DNA from: Nelumbo lutea
Lineage: Eukaryota; Streptophyta; Magnoliopsida; Proteales; Nelumbonaceae
NCBI GenBank assembly: GCA_022828595.1
Contig: JAKGHH010000001.1
Coordinates: forward strand, 123,206,999 to 123,270,998
DNA length: 64,000 bases
Reading direction: 5' to 3'
Position numbers and translations under genes: made by a program. Under the pieces are notes generated by a model. The model was not told the DNA's origin. It did no database searches and saw only the letters and a list, made by a program, of their open reading frames with translations. This document shows, in pieces, positions 46,900-60,185 of this stretch; position 1 is the stretch's first letter; each line of letters opens with the position of its first letter.

Positions 46900-48581
46900 G
46901 CCTTCGGCTTAGGAAGCGAAGTTACCTTGTTGCCCTCGACCCATCCTTGGTGCCTATTTTTGAACCAATCTTTCAAGGCTTCAACAAATAGAAAGTTAAA
47001 TCAGTCTCTTGTGCATTATAATACTTGCTTAACCAATAACCAAATAAGAAACAAAGTAACCACTCAGTGAAAGTATAACACTCCTACAAACTTCGCACAT
47101 GACTATGAACCAAACCAACTCAGTAGATTCCTATCAATCTAAAGCGCCAATAGGCTGATTAAAGATTCGTTGAAATTTCTCAAATTTTTTTCTATTGGTT
47201 ATGGATTTCCAAACGACCCAAATGAACTCATTAAATATTCATATTTCATACTTTTTTATTTGAAAAAACTTCAGCCTGGGAATATGCTCTCACCATCTGT
47301 TTTATTATTCAAAAAAAAGTCAAAAACAAATCAAAAGTATCAAATAGCTGTTAAGGAACATAAGCAACTAGAGACTACAGCCACAACAGAAACAGAGACC
47401 CTATAAAACTAACCAACAAGGAAAGAAAACGCCGACTAAAACTAGGAAAAGGGAAATAAACTAGACTCGACTACAGCAATCAGCAATTAAGAACCCAGCA
47501 GCACTGGAGAAACAACACAATAGAAACTTTCAACAGTATACTTGACCCTGCTTTGAGTAAGAGCTTTTGAAACCCGGCTCTTTAATACTTTATAGCCATA
47601 GCTTTCAAAGTGCCAAGGCGAGACTAGGCAATAGAGCGCCTTGTCGCCTAGGCGATAAATTTTTTTAAGTAAAAAACATATATCTTAAGGTAGTTCCCTA
47701 GTTTCCATAACCATATTTCCTTAATAATTATCCATAATTTTCATAAAAAAAATTATAAACTTCAGTTTAAAATATAGAAAATCAACATATTTATAAGAAA
47801 AAGAAGAAAAGAAAATAAAAATATGTGGGTTGAACCCCTATTTTGTTATAGAAAAAGAAGAAAAGAAAAAGTGGAAGAAGAAAAATGTGAAAAAATAAAT
47901 GTGTTGATTAGACAAAAGGAGTATGTTTGCAGCGACTCCAAAAGGAGTATGTTTGCAGATGCACAGATGCATAGCATATGTTGGCTCATTATCTTTCCTT
48001 CCATGGCCTGGAAACAGGGCCTGCCAGAAACTATCACACATGGTCCAAATTGTTTTCTTTTTCTTTTTCTTTTTCTTTTTCGTGTTAGAACATTTGTAAC
48101 CCGCCCCAGAAACTATGGTGCTCTTGTCAAAATTAGAAACAGGAAAAACCAACAACAAACAAATTCCAAGAACTAAGAACTTGGCATCCACATTAAAGTT
48201 AATCAATAATGACAGATTACATTCATCTAAGAATTTTTTGTAGGTCTCAGCACTATGATCGATATCCACAGTACCAAAAACTCCTTCAGCTAGTGCAAGG
48301 CTGCTCAACTTAGAAGCCTTGCACAGATCCATGCTCAGTATCACCTTTCTCTTTTTCTTTTCCCTTTTCTTTCTGAAGTGTGGCTTGAACCGCACCTAGT
48401 ATTGCAAAGGAAACATTAAAAACAAGTAGACATGAATGAATGCCAGGGAATACAAACAGTGGTGGGGAGAATGGATCGTCGAAATCAGACTGAATAAGCT
48501 TTCCAGTGGATGGTCAAATTTTCGTGACCTTTGATCCTCTGAAATTATCTTCAGATTTGCAGCCCTCTCATCACCAATGCC
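46900..48581. other. Non-coding; downstream flank of the large host gene
   Basis: 47595-47655 has GGCGAGACTAGGCAA / GCGCCTTGTCGCCTAGGCG words of a common plant repeat. The rest up to 48581 is A/T-rich and would include the 3' UTR of the gene on the minus strand. The open frame at 48395-47838 (minus) has a Lys run and no recognisable family. Confidence 0.45.
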
Positions 48582-51500
48582 TCATGTACTAACAACACCA
48601 GACACCCAAGGAACAATTAAGGGTGCTGTCGGGTGGGCACTTCTATATGAATCAGAATATTTGTCCTTGAAGTTCAATTTAGGTTTCTCTGCCTGTATAT
48701 AAAAAAAAAAAAAATCATAAAGAAAATTCTGTTATACAAAAGAAATCCAAGGCAGGTCTGGTCAAGCAATAATTAGACCTTTTCCAAGATAATCAGATCA
48801 TAAATCCAATCGAAAGGTAACTTCTGATGAGATATTGCCATTTCGAGCAGAAACAAGATGAATACACAACATATGACAAAAATTACTAATGTGTGTCTAC
48901 GATACCCGGATGCCTGTACCTAGGGCCGTTCCATGTCAGATACTTCAAAAGTGTAAATTCCATATCCAATCATGTCCTTGCCATATTTGGGTAACAATGG
49001 AGTAGGGGTATGTGTATATGTGGGGTATATAATAGTGGATTTTGACGTCTTCAACCAAAAATAACCAATTTTTGATAGCCTAGTAAATTGCATTCATCTG
49101 GCTAATGTAGGCACAATTTAGGAGAGATACCCAAGTGTAGTACCAACCTTTAGTATGTGAACCAATAGTGTCTTTGATCCTACAAGCAATAAACCCTCCT
49201 AGTGAAACCAATACAAATAATAGGAGGTAAAAACTCATTCAAAACTCGCAGGTCAAGCATTGACATCTAAACATCTCATCTCCAAATTCCTCACATGGTA
49301 AAACTTAGCACCTGCCACCCCGATACTACCTTGTAGACTCTTCATTCTGAGAAAAATATCTCTCAGTTGAGGAAGAGGGATGTACTTGCGAAGTGAAAAT
49401 TCTTGTCAAATTAATGACACAAAATGGGTGTCCAAACCATCTTAAAACCTGGACCTTAGACTTCCCTCTTCACATCCCTTAAAAGCATTTTCAACAAATA
49501 GAAGATGAGATCCCCCTTCAATGAAAGCCCATAGAACAACTACCGCAAAAATAATGTTACAAGCTGCCCAGTAAAGAGTAAAAATGAGAAAGAGGACAGT
49601 GGCATACACCATAAGTACAAGATTTGATCCACTAACCAACTACTTTGAAAAAGTAATGATTCGTATTATGTCTTTTCTAATTTGCAACTATACTTAGAAT
49701 ATAAGCTGACACCACAGAGATACCATGAAACCAATCCCAGTATCCCCTGTATGTACAAATAGGACAGGTCAATCATACACGAAGCTATAAGTTGGTGCAG
49801 GTGCAACTATGGGAATATTTCAATACTGGTCCCAGGGATCATGTTCAGAGTCCAGTTTCTTCTCTTGTATGTTTCCTTATACCTCAAAAATGCACCAACA
49901 GGAAGGAGCAATTTGTTGCAAGTGAAGACCCCAAAGGAGAAAAAAAATTGGTTCATAAAAATGGAAAAAAAGGGTAGGACAGCTCATTTTTTAAGAGATG
50001 TGAGACCTTTGGAGCTGAATGATTAAACCAGAGCCATTGCTGGCTGCACTCAGGTGGAACAAGGCAGATGATGATAATAAAGTAGTATATAATAGCCCAT
50101 AAACTTGCCAATGAAAATAACACAACATAATAGAATAATGCTAAGCCTTACATATTTCAGCCAGCACTCCTGAATGCTTGTGTTCATAAATATCTGGTGA
50201 ATAGCACCCTGTTTCAGATGGGCAATAAACCCATATGTTGCACTTCATTGCACCTCGCTTTGCACGTTTAGCCTGTTCAAGACAAGCCTGACAACAGTCA
50301 GCAGCACTTTCCTTGGGGTGAGTGAGGCCCCATCTGACAGCAGCCCCATCATAATCTGTATGAAGCTCAGCATGGCATTCAAGTGGAACTGGCGGACCAG
50401 CTAGAACTTCATCATCTGGAGAGAAAGATGCCCCAGAGGTTAAAGAGCATGTTACTTGGATATATCCATGCTTTTCACAAAACAATCAGGATGGCTCATG
50501 ATTTGGGCCAACAGAATGTTAGTATTAAAATGCAGAGATCTGGAAGAGAATGACAGGAAACAGGTTTGGTCAACATGAGGAAAAAAAAGGATGATTTTTT
50601 ACCAAGCTCCTCTTCACCCTCTGGTTTATCATCATGTTCATTGTTAACTATCTCAGCTGGTATCCAAAGCCCAATATCTTCCAATAGCATGGTCCACCCA
50701 GACTCCAAGGCTCTTATTAGATTCCCTGCAAAAAAGTACCTTCAGTATACAAATAACTGTTAAATCTTTATTTTTCAACTTAATAAATGGAAAATATCAC
50801 AGATAAGCATAAGCAAGAATATATACTAGCTTCTTTGGCTTGAATGGTTGAATTAAGTGTTTTTTTGCTGCGTATCAGCTGTTTGGCCTCTTTTAATTTT
50901 TCCTTGCGCCAGATCTCCACCAACTCTGATCATAAAAACCCAAATCATCAAGTAAATTGGTCAGCATATGGAATCAGGAAGCGGGAAAAAAATAGCAAAA
51001 TTAAGCATAGCCTTCAAAGGTTAAATATTTCAGCACATCTGATGATTTAAAACTTCACCAACAGTTTGCCCAAGTTGTTGAAAACATCACATGTTAATAG
51101 TGAATTGTTCAACAAAGCACGTGAGGATCAAATATTGGCATGTTGAAACAAAGCAAGAACATAACATTTATGGGCTATTTGCCAATATTTATGATTTTGT
51201 TTTATTAAAAAAATTGCCACATCAGTAAAAACAAATTTACTGACATGGCAATTGTTTTGTTTTTGAAAAACAGAACCATACATATTTGCAAACACCCCCA
51301 TAAAGAACAAAAAATAGTGGGATAAGAACCACTGAAAAATTTGTTAGCCAATGCTATGGGGAGGAAATCATGCACCATACATTGGTTTACTGGTACCTCC
51401 TGGACAATGCTTCGATGCAATAAACCAAGCCAAAAGGAAAAGCATTTCCAGTGTCTTGACTATTCATATTTTTTCTGGATGGTAACTTGTTTGTACAGAT

Positions 51501-54500
51501 TATACTTAAGTTTCAATTCTTCTTTCCCTATATTATAACAACTCGTACATGAATTATTCCCCTTCCTGTCTTTATTTTCACCCTATTTTTCTTAAAAGTG
51601 TAAAAAAATTGATATGCAAGCACAGCCCTAGTAATACAAGTAGCTATAAAATGAGAATCTTCTCAGCTCTTATAAGAAAAGATTAAAACATCGATACGAT
51701 ACACCCAATACAAAGCATATTGTATTGGTATCAGTGTACCCAAATACACTTAGATACACCAATACAAAGATTTTTTTTTCAAAACTAAAATTTAAAATGA
51801 TGAAAGGCTCTCCAATACCTATAAAATTAAAAAAAAAAAAAGTAAAAAAAAATATATAGCATATCGGCCATATCAATACACACTGATACCCTTAAGTGTA
51901 TAATATTTTATCCTTGCTTATAAGTAAGGGACAAGAAATTAACTACCTATTATGCACAAACTACCATACTAAGTTCCAAAAACAAGAACCGTGCATGACT
52001 ACCAAATATTGACTTGAAATTAACAACCATATACATTTACCAAAAATAAATTAACAACCATATGAAGCTCAATTGCCCTCCTTTCTGGGAGGTTTGATTT
52101 GCTAGGGACTAGATCTTGAGTCTAAGCGCAGGCCTCGTATAAAGCCCAAAGCCTGGGCTCGAAGCCTAAAGCCCAACCAAGAAATTGGGCAAGAAGATTT
52201 TTTATTTTTACTCAACAACAAAACTGATTTATGTATATTTAAATGACCTCAAAACCCAAATATACTAAAAGATCTCCACTATGGCTTGAGAAAAGAGAAG
52301 AGGAACAAAGAAAAAATATATTATATATTTGTTTATTATACAAATATTATCAGGGCGGATTTTTCTAAGAAAGTCCTGAGCCCTACCCAAAAAGTGTTGG
52401 ACCTAGTGCTTTTGGGCCTAAGCCCAAGCCTGTGGGCCTAAAATCTAATGTTCAAAGATTCAGACTGGGCATAGAACTTATATTACAAGTCATACAAATA
52501 CCATATATAATATGTTTTACAACGTTTAATATACTTAAATATGGTGTGTGGATGACAAGTTCCTTAATTTTTAAAACAAATAACTAGGGTTTAAGTCTTT
52601 TAATTTACATTTTCTTTAAAATACATGCATAATAAAAGTAATATGTACAGTAAATAGTAATTAATTAAAACAAGTCAAGAGGTGGACTAATGGTAATTAA
52701 GAAATATATGAAAATAAGAGGTCATGGGTTCAAATCTTATTAAACACATTTTAAAATGTGAATTGATTAAAAGACCCGGGCAGTTTCCTTAAACCGAGAC
52801 CAGTTCACCGGTTTTCTGGTTAAACCAAATGGTCATCCAGTTTTCACTGGTTTTAGCAAAAGTGGTTATTGGGGTAAGACTGAACCGAACAAGGTCCTGG
52901 GCCACAGTTTAACCTGTCCAACTGGCTGGTCTGGTCCGGTTTTCTAAACACTGTAAAATCCAGTCCAAGCCTGACCAAAAACAGGCTGGGTCAGCCTTGT
53001 GAGGCTACCCTGCCCATGAACAGGTCTACTGGGGACCATAACCAATTTTTAATTGATAGTCGTACCTTCACTTGGGTGATCCAAACCCGAGAGAATCATC
53101 TATAGCTACAGTATTGGTATATTTTCAGATCTAAATTGCAAGTTTACTGCCCATGAATTGTTAAGGATTGCTTGATCATTATTTAGTGTAAGCTGTTTTT
53201 TTCTTCTTTTTTTTTTTTGTTGCTTTTGAAGCATAATATAGAATAGAATTTCACTCATTGCTACTGAGATGGATAATGCAACAAATGAATGGTTAGGACT
53301 TACCTGATCATTATTTTCATTTTTTTTTCCCAATCCTAAGTAGTTAATACATGGACATTTTGCTAGATTCGTAATCTAGCAAACAGATCCAGATAGAGAT
53401 TAAACATAGGCAAGCAGGGTTGGGTTTATGACCAACCCCAAGATTTGGTTCCCCAGCCTGATGCCCAGTTGATGCAGGAGCTAAAGAGTCAAAATTGGAA
53501 TTTTATGGTTCTACATCACCAGCACAATCTGAGGTAAAGCCCAAGGTCAGCTCAGCCTGAGCTAAACCCTAGCTCAAGCCATGTGAACTGCACAGATTGA
53601 TCAGATTTAGGGATTTTCTGTTATTTCTTTATGAGTATTTTCTACCCTTCTTCCAATCAGTGACAAAGCCACATTAGACATTAGAGGATAGTTGTTTTCT
53701 CTTTCTTTTTCTGTAGTTAGGCTACATATCTTAGTTTCTTTTTTTCTTCATCTTACTTGGGGCTTTTGCTCTTTCTCATATATGCTTTTCTTCTAGTTTC
53801 TCCTCCATCAATAAATTCTTTGTTCTCCATTATTGGTGAACAAATAACAGAGATATTTTCAGCCAATGGAAAGTACCAAAATTTTGTGAAACAACAGGGA
53901 AAAAAATGTCTCAGCAAAAGCCACTCAAATGCATCCACAAAGTTCAAAACTGAAGTAGCTCATCACAAAGTGGAAGGAATATTAAACCAAGGTTGTAAAT
54001 GAAGCCAAGACTGAGCCTTGAGTTGAGCTCATTTTTGCTAAATGAGCCTGAGCCAAGTTTGGGTGGGCTAGACTAGATTTAATCTTGGCTCACTTAAATA
54101 TTATAAGATATAAAAAAGCCCATTAACCAATGTCGGTCCCAGCTATATGGGGTCTTTTGGGAGGCAGGGACTGGAATATGGACCTAACTTTCAGCATTTA
54201 CTTCCATGAAGTGGATACTCTCAGCAAATATGCACTTTCAAGTTCTCAAATATACTATAACATATATCATGAATATTCATAAAAAAAAACATATATCATG
54301 AATAATTAAATTAATATATTGCAAAAGATAAATATAAATGTTATAACCTTTTTGTTTTTTTCTTTATTTTAATGTGTCTGTCTATAAATTTACCATATAA
54401 TGGTGATACTTGCCTTGGCTTGACGTCCAGGACATAAAAGTTACACCAGAATATTTTAAAGTATCATATGGCACTACAAGAACGAAATGAAGAAATTCAG

Positions 54501-57140
54501 TTGGTTGACAAGGGAACTGTTGGTCTCTTTACAGTGGGTGGGGAGATCAGCAAATACTTTGTCCGATGTGTTAGCCAAGCAAGGGGTAAATAGGGAAGAA
54601 TTGTTTTGGGCTCAGCTGTGATTCCTGTATTTCTTTCCTAATTTACTTGTAAGATTCAAGGAGGGGCTGCAGCTCGCGCCTCACCCCGGGATGTTGTATG
54701 AATTCACAACCATAAATCAGCTTCTGAATTAATAAAATTTACTTTTATTCATCAAAAAAAATAATTTAAAGTATCATATAATATCAATGCTTGCAATCAT
54801 TAGTTGTCTTAAATATTTTAATCCTTAAATCTAATCACTGAGTTAAGACATTTAACGAAGTACAGAAGAAGAGGTTTTAAAATCTAAATGTCTTTTCATC
54901 TTTTTATCCTTCCATCTTTACTTGCACGCATGCATTTCTTTTATCAATAACTGCACCATTTTATTAAAGATTAAAAGAACAACAGAACAAAGACGGGGAA
55001 AGATAAGCTCTCTTCACTCTCCCCAAAAGGAAATCCAATTACAATAAAGCCCAAAAAAATTTATCTCTTCCCACCCCTTGTTTCTCTAGCATCAGCAAAG
55101 AATTAGCACTTGTTTTGACCCACTGCAACCTTACTTCCATATGACTATATCTTGGGTTACCCACTTAAAATCTCCTTATTTCATTAGCATAGCACCAAAA
55201 ACCATCTTCCTTCTTCACTTGCACACATACATGGCACTTGCCCTTACGTAGATAGAAAATTATAGATAGGTATGGACTATGGCCTCAAAACATGGTCTCT
55301 AAAATTTGAGCTGCAATGCTCCTAAAATTTAAATATTGTGTAAAATAAGAACTGAGCCTGAGCTTGGCTAAATAGACCTGAGCTCAAGTATTAATTTGCA
55401 AACCCAAGCTGAGTGGCTGAGACCAGTTCAATTCAACTTCTTTAGAACCCCATGTTAAATCATAGGTTTACAATATTCAAGTAGTCCAATTATGGCAAAT
55501 CCTTCTAGATAATTTACAGGAATCTAGTGATCATAAGAGGTAATGGTGTATGAGTATGACCACGAGTCTGCTAAATTGCTTTGTTCCTCTTTGAGTAAAT
55601 GTAGTGCAGCATGATGCATTCAGCTAAAATTCTGAATATGCTTTGCAAATATTCTTGCATTTAACTTGACCCAGCAATGCTAGAAAAATTCAAGGCTATT
55701 TTCTTGATCCAGGAATTTCCTATAAAATCAATAACTTGACTGTTCTTTACTTGTCCTTTTTGGACACACATCATTAACTTGATCATTCACTGATGTGCAG
55801 ATAGTAGAAATCATGGCCAAATCATGCAAGTTCTCAATTTATGTGAGCATATGGAGCACATTACTATGCAAAAGAGAAATGGTTAGACTTTTCAGTATAA
55901 GGCCTCTGGCATCCCACTAATCACAGGGAATTGGGGAGAATTAAATATTGACCTGCTCAAAGATTTAGGCCTCTAGTTTTCTTATTAATTTAAAATAAAA
56001 TGACAACAGGTGCAGAACATCTTTCCTGAAATATTTGATCACTGACTCTTAGACTCCATAGAAAATAATAAACAAGCCATTGCAAGTCACAGTTAATTTT
56101 AGAGTGATGATTATTAGATGATAGGATAAATGAGGAGAGGCTAACATGAGCAAAAACCTACAGAGACACGCAGTAGTGGTAGCAATTTGACCTCTTGTGA
56201 CTATAGAAGCATTCTAGTTAATGAAGATATAGCATTTCTTGTCTGGTTTCCAATTGAAGCATTCTAGTTAATGAAGGTACAGCATTTTTCGTCTGGTTTG
56301 CAATTGCAAGTCAAAAATAAACTCCAATAAAACTAAAGCACAATCTCCCGTCCAGAAAAATCAAAGGCATAATAGTGGAGAAAAATCACACCCACCTCGC
56401 TGTTCGCTCACATTTGCATTGGCATTCAGCCCTTTCAACCGCTGCAGAATCTCATCGGTTATCTTCTGTTTCATGGGAATGGATAATTCTACTACACTTT
56501 TTTCTCTGGAAAATTCCCCTCTAATTTCCTTCACCTTTTACCCACACATAAAAAGCAACTCAGGAGATCAATTTTAATCAATAATGAAACTAGAAAACTC
56601 AAAAGTACTCAACTCCAAAATTTACAAAATCACCTTAGGAAATATCAAACAGTAACAGCACCAAACAAATCCCGGAACCAAAATACGGATCTTAACAATC
56701 TAACAAGTTCTATGGGTTCTGACGCCTTTCGAATCCGAATCGAATCCTGCATTTTCCTAATCTGATCTGGAGTATATTTAAGAACTGAAAACACGGAAAG
56801 TCCCTTTCAACAAACAGGCACCAAAAAGTACAGAACAGCGTAAATCGCAAAATGGGTTTTTTGCATTACAAGCGAATCGGAAAAATCTGAAAATGGGTTC
56901 TTCACAAAAGCCAAATCATAACCGAGAAAACACAGATATTAGCTATCATGACATGGATATTGTCGGTTGAAAAACAAACCTACCGTTGGGTGGGGCATTA
57001 TTGAAGACATAGACGGAGGAGCAGAAGGTGTAGAGAACGTAAAGAGCTGCAACAATGTTGATACAACAGATGATGACAGTGGTTCTCTTATAAGAACACC
57101 ATTTCCCTCTCCCTTGGTATCCCAATTCTACCCTCGCCAT
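48582..57140 (-). CDS. Membrane-anchored cysteine-rich plant protein, unknown function, 7 exons, frameshift in exon 6
   Basis: Exons (minus): 57140-56984, 56784 to 56687 or 56705, 56534-56396, 50925-50827, 50725-50603, 50415-50152, 48692-48582 (TGA). Junction phases agree; the exon 2 donor is not settled. Exon 1: MARVELGY, a basic stretch, then one hydrophobic segment (about residues 22-44), a signal anchor. Exon 2: YTPDQIRKMQDSIRIR. Exon 3: KQKITDEILQRLKGLNANAN. Exon 4: EIWRKEKLKEAKQL. Exon 5: TMLLEDIGLWIPAEI. Exon 6: CHAELHTDYDGAAVRWGLTH, then CCQAC and CNIWVYC, a PAN/Apple-like cysteine pattern. Exon 7: PKLNFKDKY and IVPWVSGVVST. I recognise a conserved, uncharacterised plant family of about 330 residues. 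One extra base at 50173/50174 shifts the frame after EHKH and would replace the last ~43 residues by about a dozen. Everything else is intact, so a sequencing error or a young mutation is likely. Confidence 0.8.
50926..56395 (-). other. Intron 3 of the large host gene (5470 bp), repeat-rich
   Basis: Bounded by GTGGGT (56395) and AG (50926). Contains a LINE insert (54470-54764), GGCCTAAGCCCA-rich sequence (52120-52450), an AACCGG-rich MITE-like stretch (52770-52955) and GATACC/ATATCGG repeats (51690-51895). No exon-like coding stretch found. Confidence 0.65.
54470..54764 (+). mobile_element. 5'-truncated LINE, 295 bp, in intron 3
   Basis: Perfect 15-bp duplication TTTAAAGTATCATAT at 54455-54469 and 54765-54779. 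Carries an intact end of the RNase H frame (54487-54621: WLTRELLVSLQWVGRSANTL, then SDVLAKQG), stop TGA, a short 3' UTR and an A-tail. Antisense to the host gene. Confidence 0.9.
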
Positions 57141-57350
57141 GTCTCTCTGTCGTCCGCTTCGCTTTCCTCTTCATACCATCATCCCTCCCTCTGCTTCGCC
57201 CAACACGGAAAGAATCATTCTAAGGACCCTTCCAGATTTCCTGGTGCCGGACGAAGTGGTGAGCAATCCCGGTGAAAGAAACACGCTTCTTGTGCAAAGA
57301 AAAGAGAATGGGTGTGACGTTCACCTGAGAAGCTAAAAAAGAAAAACAAA
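57141..57350 (-). promoter_or_regulatory. 5' UTR and proximal promoter region of the large host gene
   Basis: Region before ATG 57140 on the minus strand. No clear TATA box. A long A/T homopolymer lies at 57340-57376. Plus-strand frames here are shadows. Confidence 0.4.
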
Positions 57351-57376
57351 AGAAAAAAAAAAAAAAAAAAAAAAAC

Positions 57377-58094
57377 ACAGTGAAGGCCTAATACAGTATT
57401 TTTGTTTCTATTTCTATCCTGGAGTTTCGGGAACTTGGGGGGTCAGTGACTTTGTGCTAAACTGTTAACTGCTAACTTCTACCGAAATAAACTATTAACT
57501 GCTAACGCATACCTTATTTCTTAATTGTTAAAATGAGATAGTGTTGTCTTTCGGACAACCCACAGTATGTCTTAGTCGCATATTGAGATTTTGAGAACAC
57601 GAGATGTTCCCAATACATATGGGATTGATGGGATATATAGCTGTGAGGTGATGATATTAGGAGTACTCTTTGATAAGCAGATATCAAATTTGATCCTTAT
57701 GGAACTGAAAAGGTAAAGTGCCTAAAAAGTTTTAACCCAATCCCGATACCATGAAACGTTCCCGGCATTGCATTGGGAACATCTCCCGAATTTATCATGG
57801 GGAGATGTTAACAATACACGGATGGAAGATGTTGTGGGAAGCTTTGTGAGGTGTCAATCTGATCACTCAATATTAATTTGGGTGTTTGCATCTCATAGTC
57901 ACAAAGACCCTACAAATTCACTTCTCCGCCCAGCACGTTCCAATAGTGTCCTGGGAATCTCTCAATGACATACGGGAGATGTTCCCAATGCATGTTGAGA
58001 TATGCTGTGGGGTATTTTGTAAGGGCACCCTCTCTGGGGTATAGATGTGAATTCAGACCCTACCCATACATCACCGCTGGTGCATATTTAGAAC
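57377..58094. other. Non-coding with GGGAACATCTCCC-type repeats
   Basis: Words GGGAGATGTTCCCAAT and inverses recur at about 57600, 57775, 57795 and 57975, and again at 58405-58460 and 14855-14960. Possibly a foldback MITE family. Confidence 0.45.
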
Positions 58095-58403
58095 CATGGT
58101 TTTAAAAAACAATCTAGAGATGAAACTGTTTTGGCCACCGGTTTCTAGGTTGATAGTTCGGCCATCCGGTTTGAATGGACAGCCCGTTTTGATAACAAAA
58201 ATTTTAAAATAATTAAAAATAAAAAATAGTTAAAAACCATTGAATGGATCGACGGTTTGATCGTCTGGATCAATGGGTCATTGACCGATTCAACGGTTTT
58301 TTGATCAATGACCGGATTTAGGATAAAAACAGAACTGGTTGCCTTGATGGTTCTCGGGCTAAACGGGTCCAACTGTCCAGATCAACAACAATTTGAAAAC
58401 CAC
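58095..58403. mobile_element. MITE related to the units of the 30525 array
   Basis: Ends ATGGTTTTAAAAAAC and inverse GTGGTTTTCAAATTG. Interior has the same GAACCGG/CAACGGTTTT vocabulary. Target duplication not clear. Confidence 0.6.
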
Positions 58404-58788
58404 GTTCAGAACATCTCACGTATTTACATGTTACCATTCAGGGGAGATATTCTCTATATGCAACATCAGTATTGTTTTGTGGATGGATGTGGGTAAGAGA
58501 TCTGGATTGTGAATTTGGTGCTCATTTGGGAGCACCCCAGATCTACTACCCACAAATTGTTTTCACATATTCGAGTGAACACCACGGCCATGTATTGTAA
58601 TGTTTCCATTCGTAGAGATCTGAGAACAACTTGTGGGGTAGCTGATATCAGCCCATTTGGAAGGTCTTTCGGGACAAGTTTTATGATGTTCCAAAGTGGA
58701 TTCAACGTGCAAAACTTCTGAAGTTAGATGAAAATACGGAAAGCTAACATGAATGACAGAATTGTGACTTAAGGTAAAACTACTGTAA

Positions 58789-58870
58789 GGCTATGTTTGG
58801 TTTGAAGGAAAAAAGTAGGGATACATTTCCCTTCCTTTCCCTTACTTTTTCCTTCAAACCAAACACAGTC
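58789..58870. mobile_element. Tourist-like MITE, 82 bp
   Basis: Nearly perfect hairpin with ends GGCTATGTTTGGTTTGAAGG and inverse GACTGTGTTTGGTTTGAAGG, flanked by TAA (58786-58788, 58871-58873). Confidence 0.85.
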
Positions 58871-58873
58871 TAA

Positions 58874-60185
58874 ATAGCTTATTTGGAATATGGATGCTCA
58901 ACCTAAGCAGCTTTTAATTAATACAGCAGAAACCGTTCCAAACAAGCCTTGGATGAATACCAGTTAATTCATAATTCGTTATCACTTTTTTTGGACCATC
59001 TTGGCAACAAATGGGACTCTTGGAAATTATAAAGGCATTTAGGCATCCCTTTTGAATTTGAAACGTTTTAAGTTGAGGGTGTTTTCGGTAATTAGAAAAT
59101 TGGATCATAATGGCCAGAGAGAATGATGAGCGGGATGGAGCAAATGTCAAAAGTCTCAAAGAGTCACAGATCAACGAGGTTAGAGATGGACTTTCGGTGG
59201 ACCAACATTACAAAAAGTGAGGAGAAACAAACATAAAAAATAAGTAAATTAGATTATTTTAATAGTAAAAATAAATTAATTAAATGAAAGGACTTGATCA
59301 ATGCGTGAAGTGTTGGGCTTTATGGAAAATTATATTATATTTATAATCTTATAATAAATACTGGTGTGATGCGTGAGATTTTTTAATCGAATTGAAAATT
59401 AGAGTTAATGGGAGCCCTAGCTACTTATAAATACTTTACCACAAAATTTCATTATAGATATCTCCTATTTAATTCTTATCACATTTAAGATTTTAATTTG
59501 GGCTATCTTATTGGCCAAAATATTCATTTCTTAAATGCCCTTGATCATATCATTTATGAACTAATCAAACCCCATCAAGTGATCCAAGAGGACCAATACC
59601 TTGAAAAACCTCATTGTCATCATCTGATTTTTGCTCAATTCGTCGTCGAAACCCCAATTTACCTCAAACACCCAATCAGATCGTTTTTGATCCTTCTGAA
59701 GTACCTAAAAATCCCCGAACACCGTCATTAGACTTAGGACCTCCTAAAATATCTACCCCTGAAATGTCAACTCAAGATTCCCCTCCATTTTTTTTATCAA
59801 ACCAAGATTTTCTTTCAAACCCTCTCATTAGCATGAGGCACCCACAACCCAAATATCCTTGATCTAACACCTATGAATCAATTAGACCACATAATTGAAG
59901 CCTAGACACACCAAAAACATCTACCCATAAATTTTCAACCTAAAATTTCCCCAATTTGCCCATCATCGAACAAATATTCCATTTCGAATGCTCTGGTTGA
60001 CCCAAATTTTCATTGATTTTGGCCCTCCAAAATCAATCAAATGTTTCCATAAGATCCTAGACACTTTAAAAATCCTATCCTAGGACACTACTCCTCTATA
60101 TTTGCCTAATTCGAGCCTATTCATGCCAATCTAACCCCACCAATTGGTTCAAAATGCCTATAAAACTGCACCCTGTAGAGGACTT
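58874..60185. other. Non-coding
   Basis: No gene recognised. Frames at 59498-59731 and 59614-59862 (plus) are short, overlap each other in different frames and show no family. Confidence 0.4.

Noticed and set aside
47838..48395. 185-codon minus frame near the 3' end of the large gene
   Set aside because: Contains long Lys runs from a homopolymer, has no family resemblance, and lies downstream of the true exon 7 stop.
50152..50485. Possible programmed frameshift or alternative short protein ending in exon 6
   Set aside because: No slippery site; the frame runs into the intron donor region, and the proper exon 7 exists, so a one-base error or mutation is simpler.
59498..59862. Two overlapping plus frames rich in His/Pro
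   Set aside because: Different frames over the same DNA, no family recognised, inside repeat-rich sequence.
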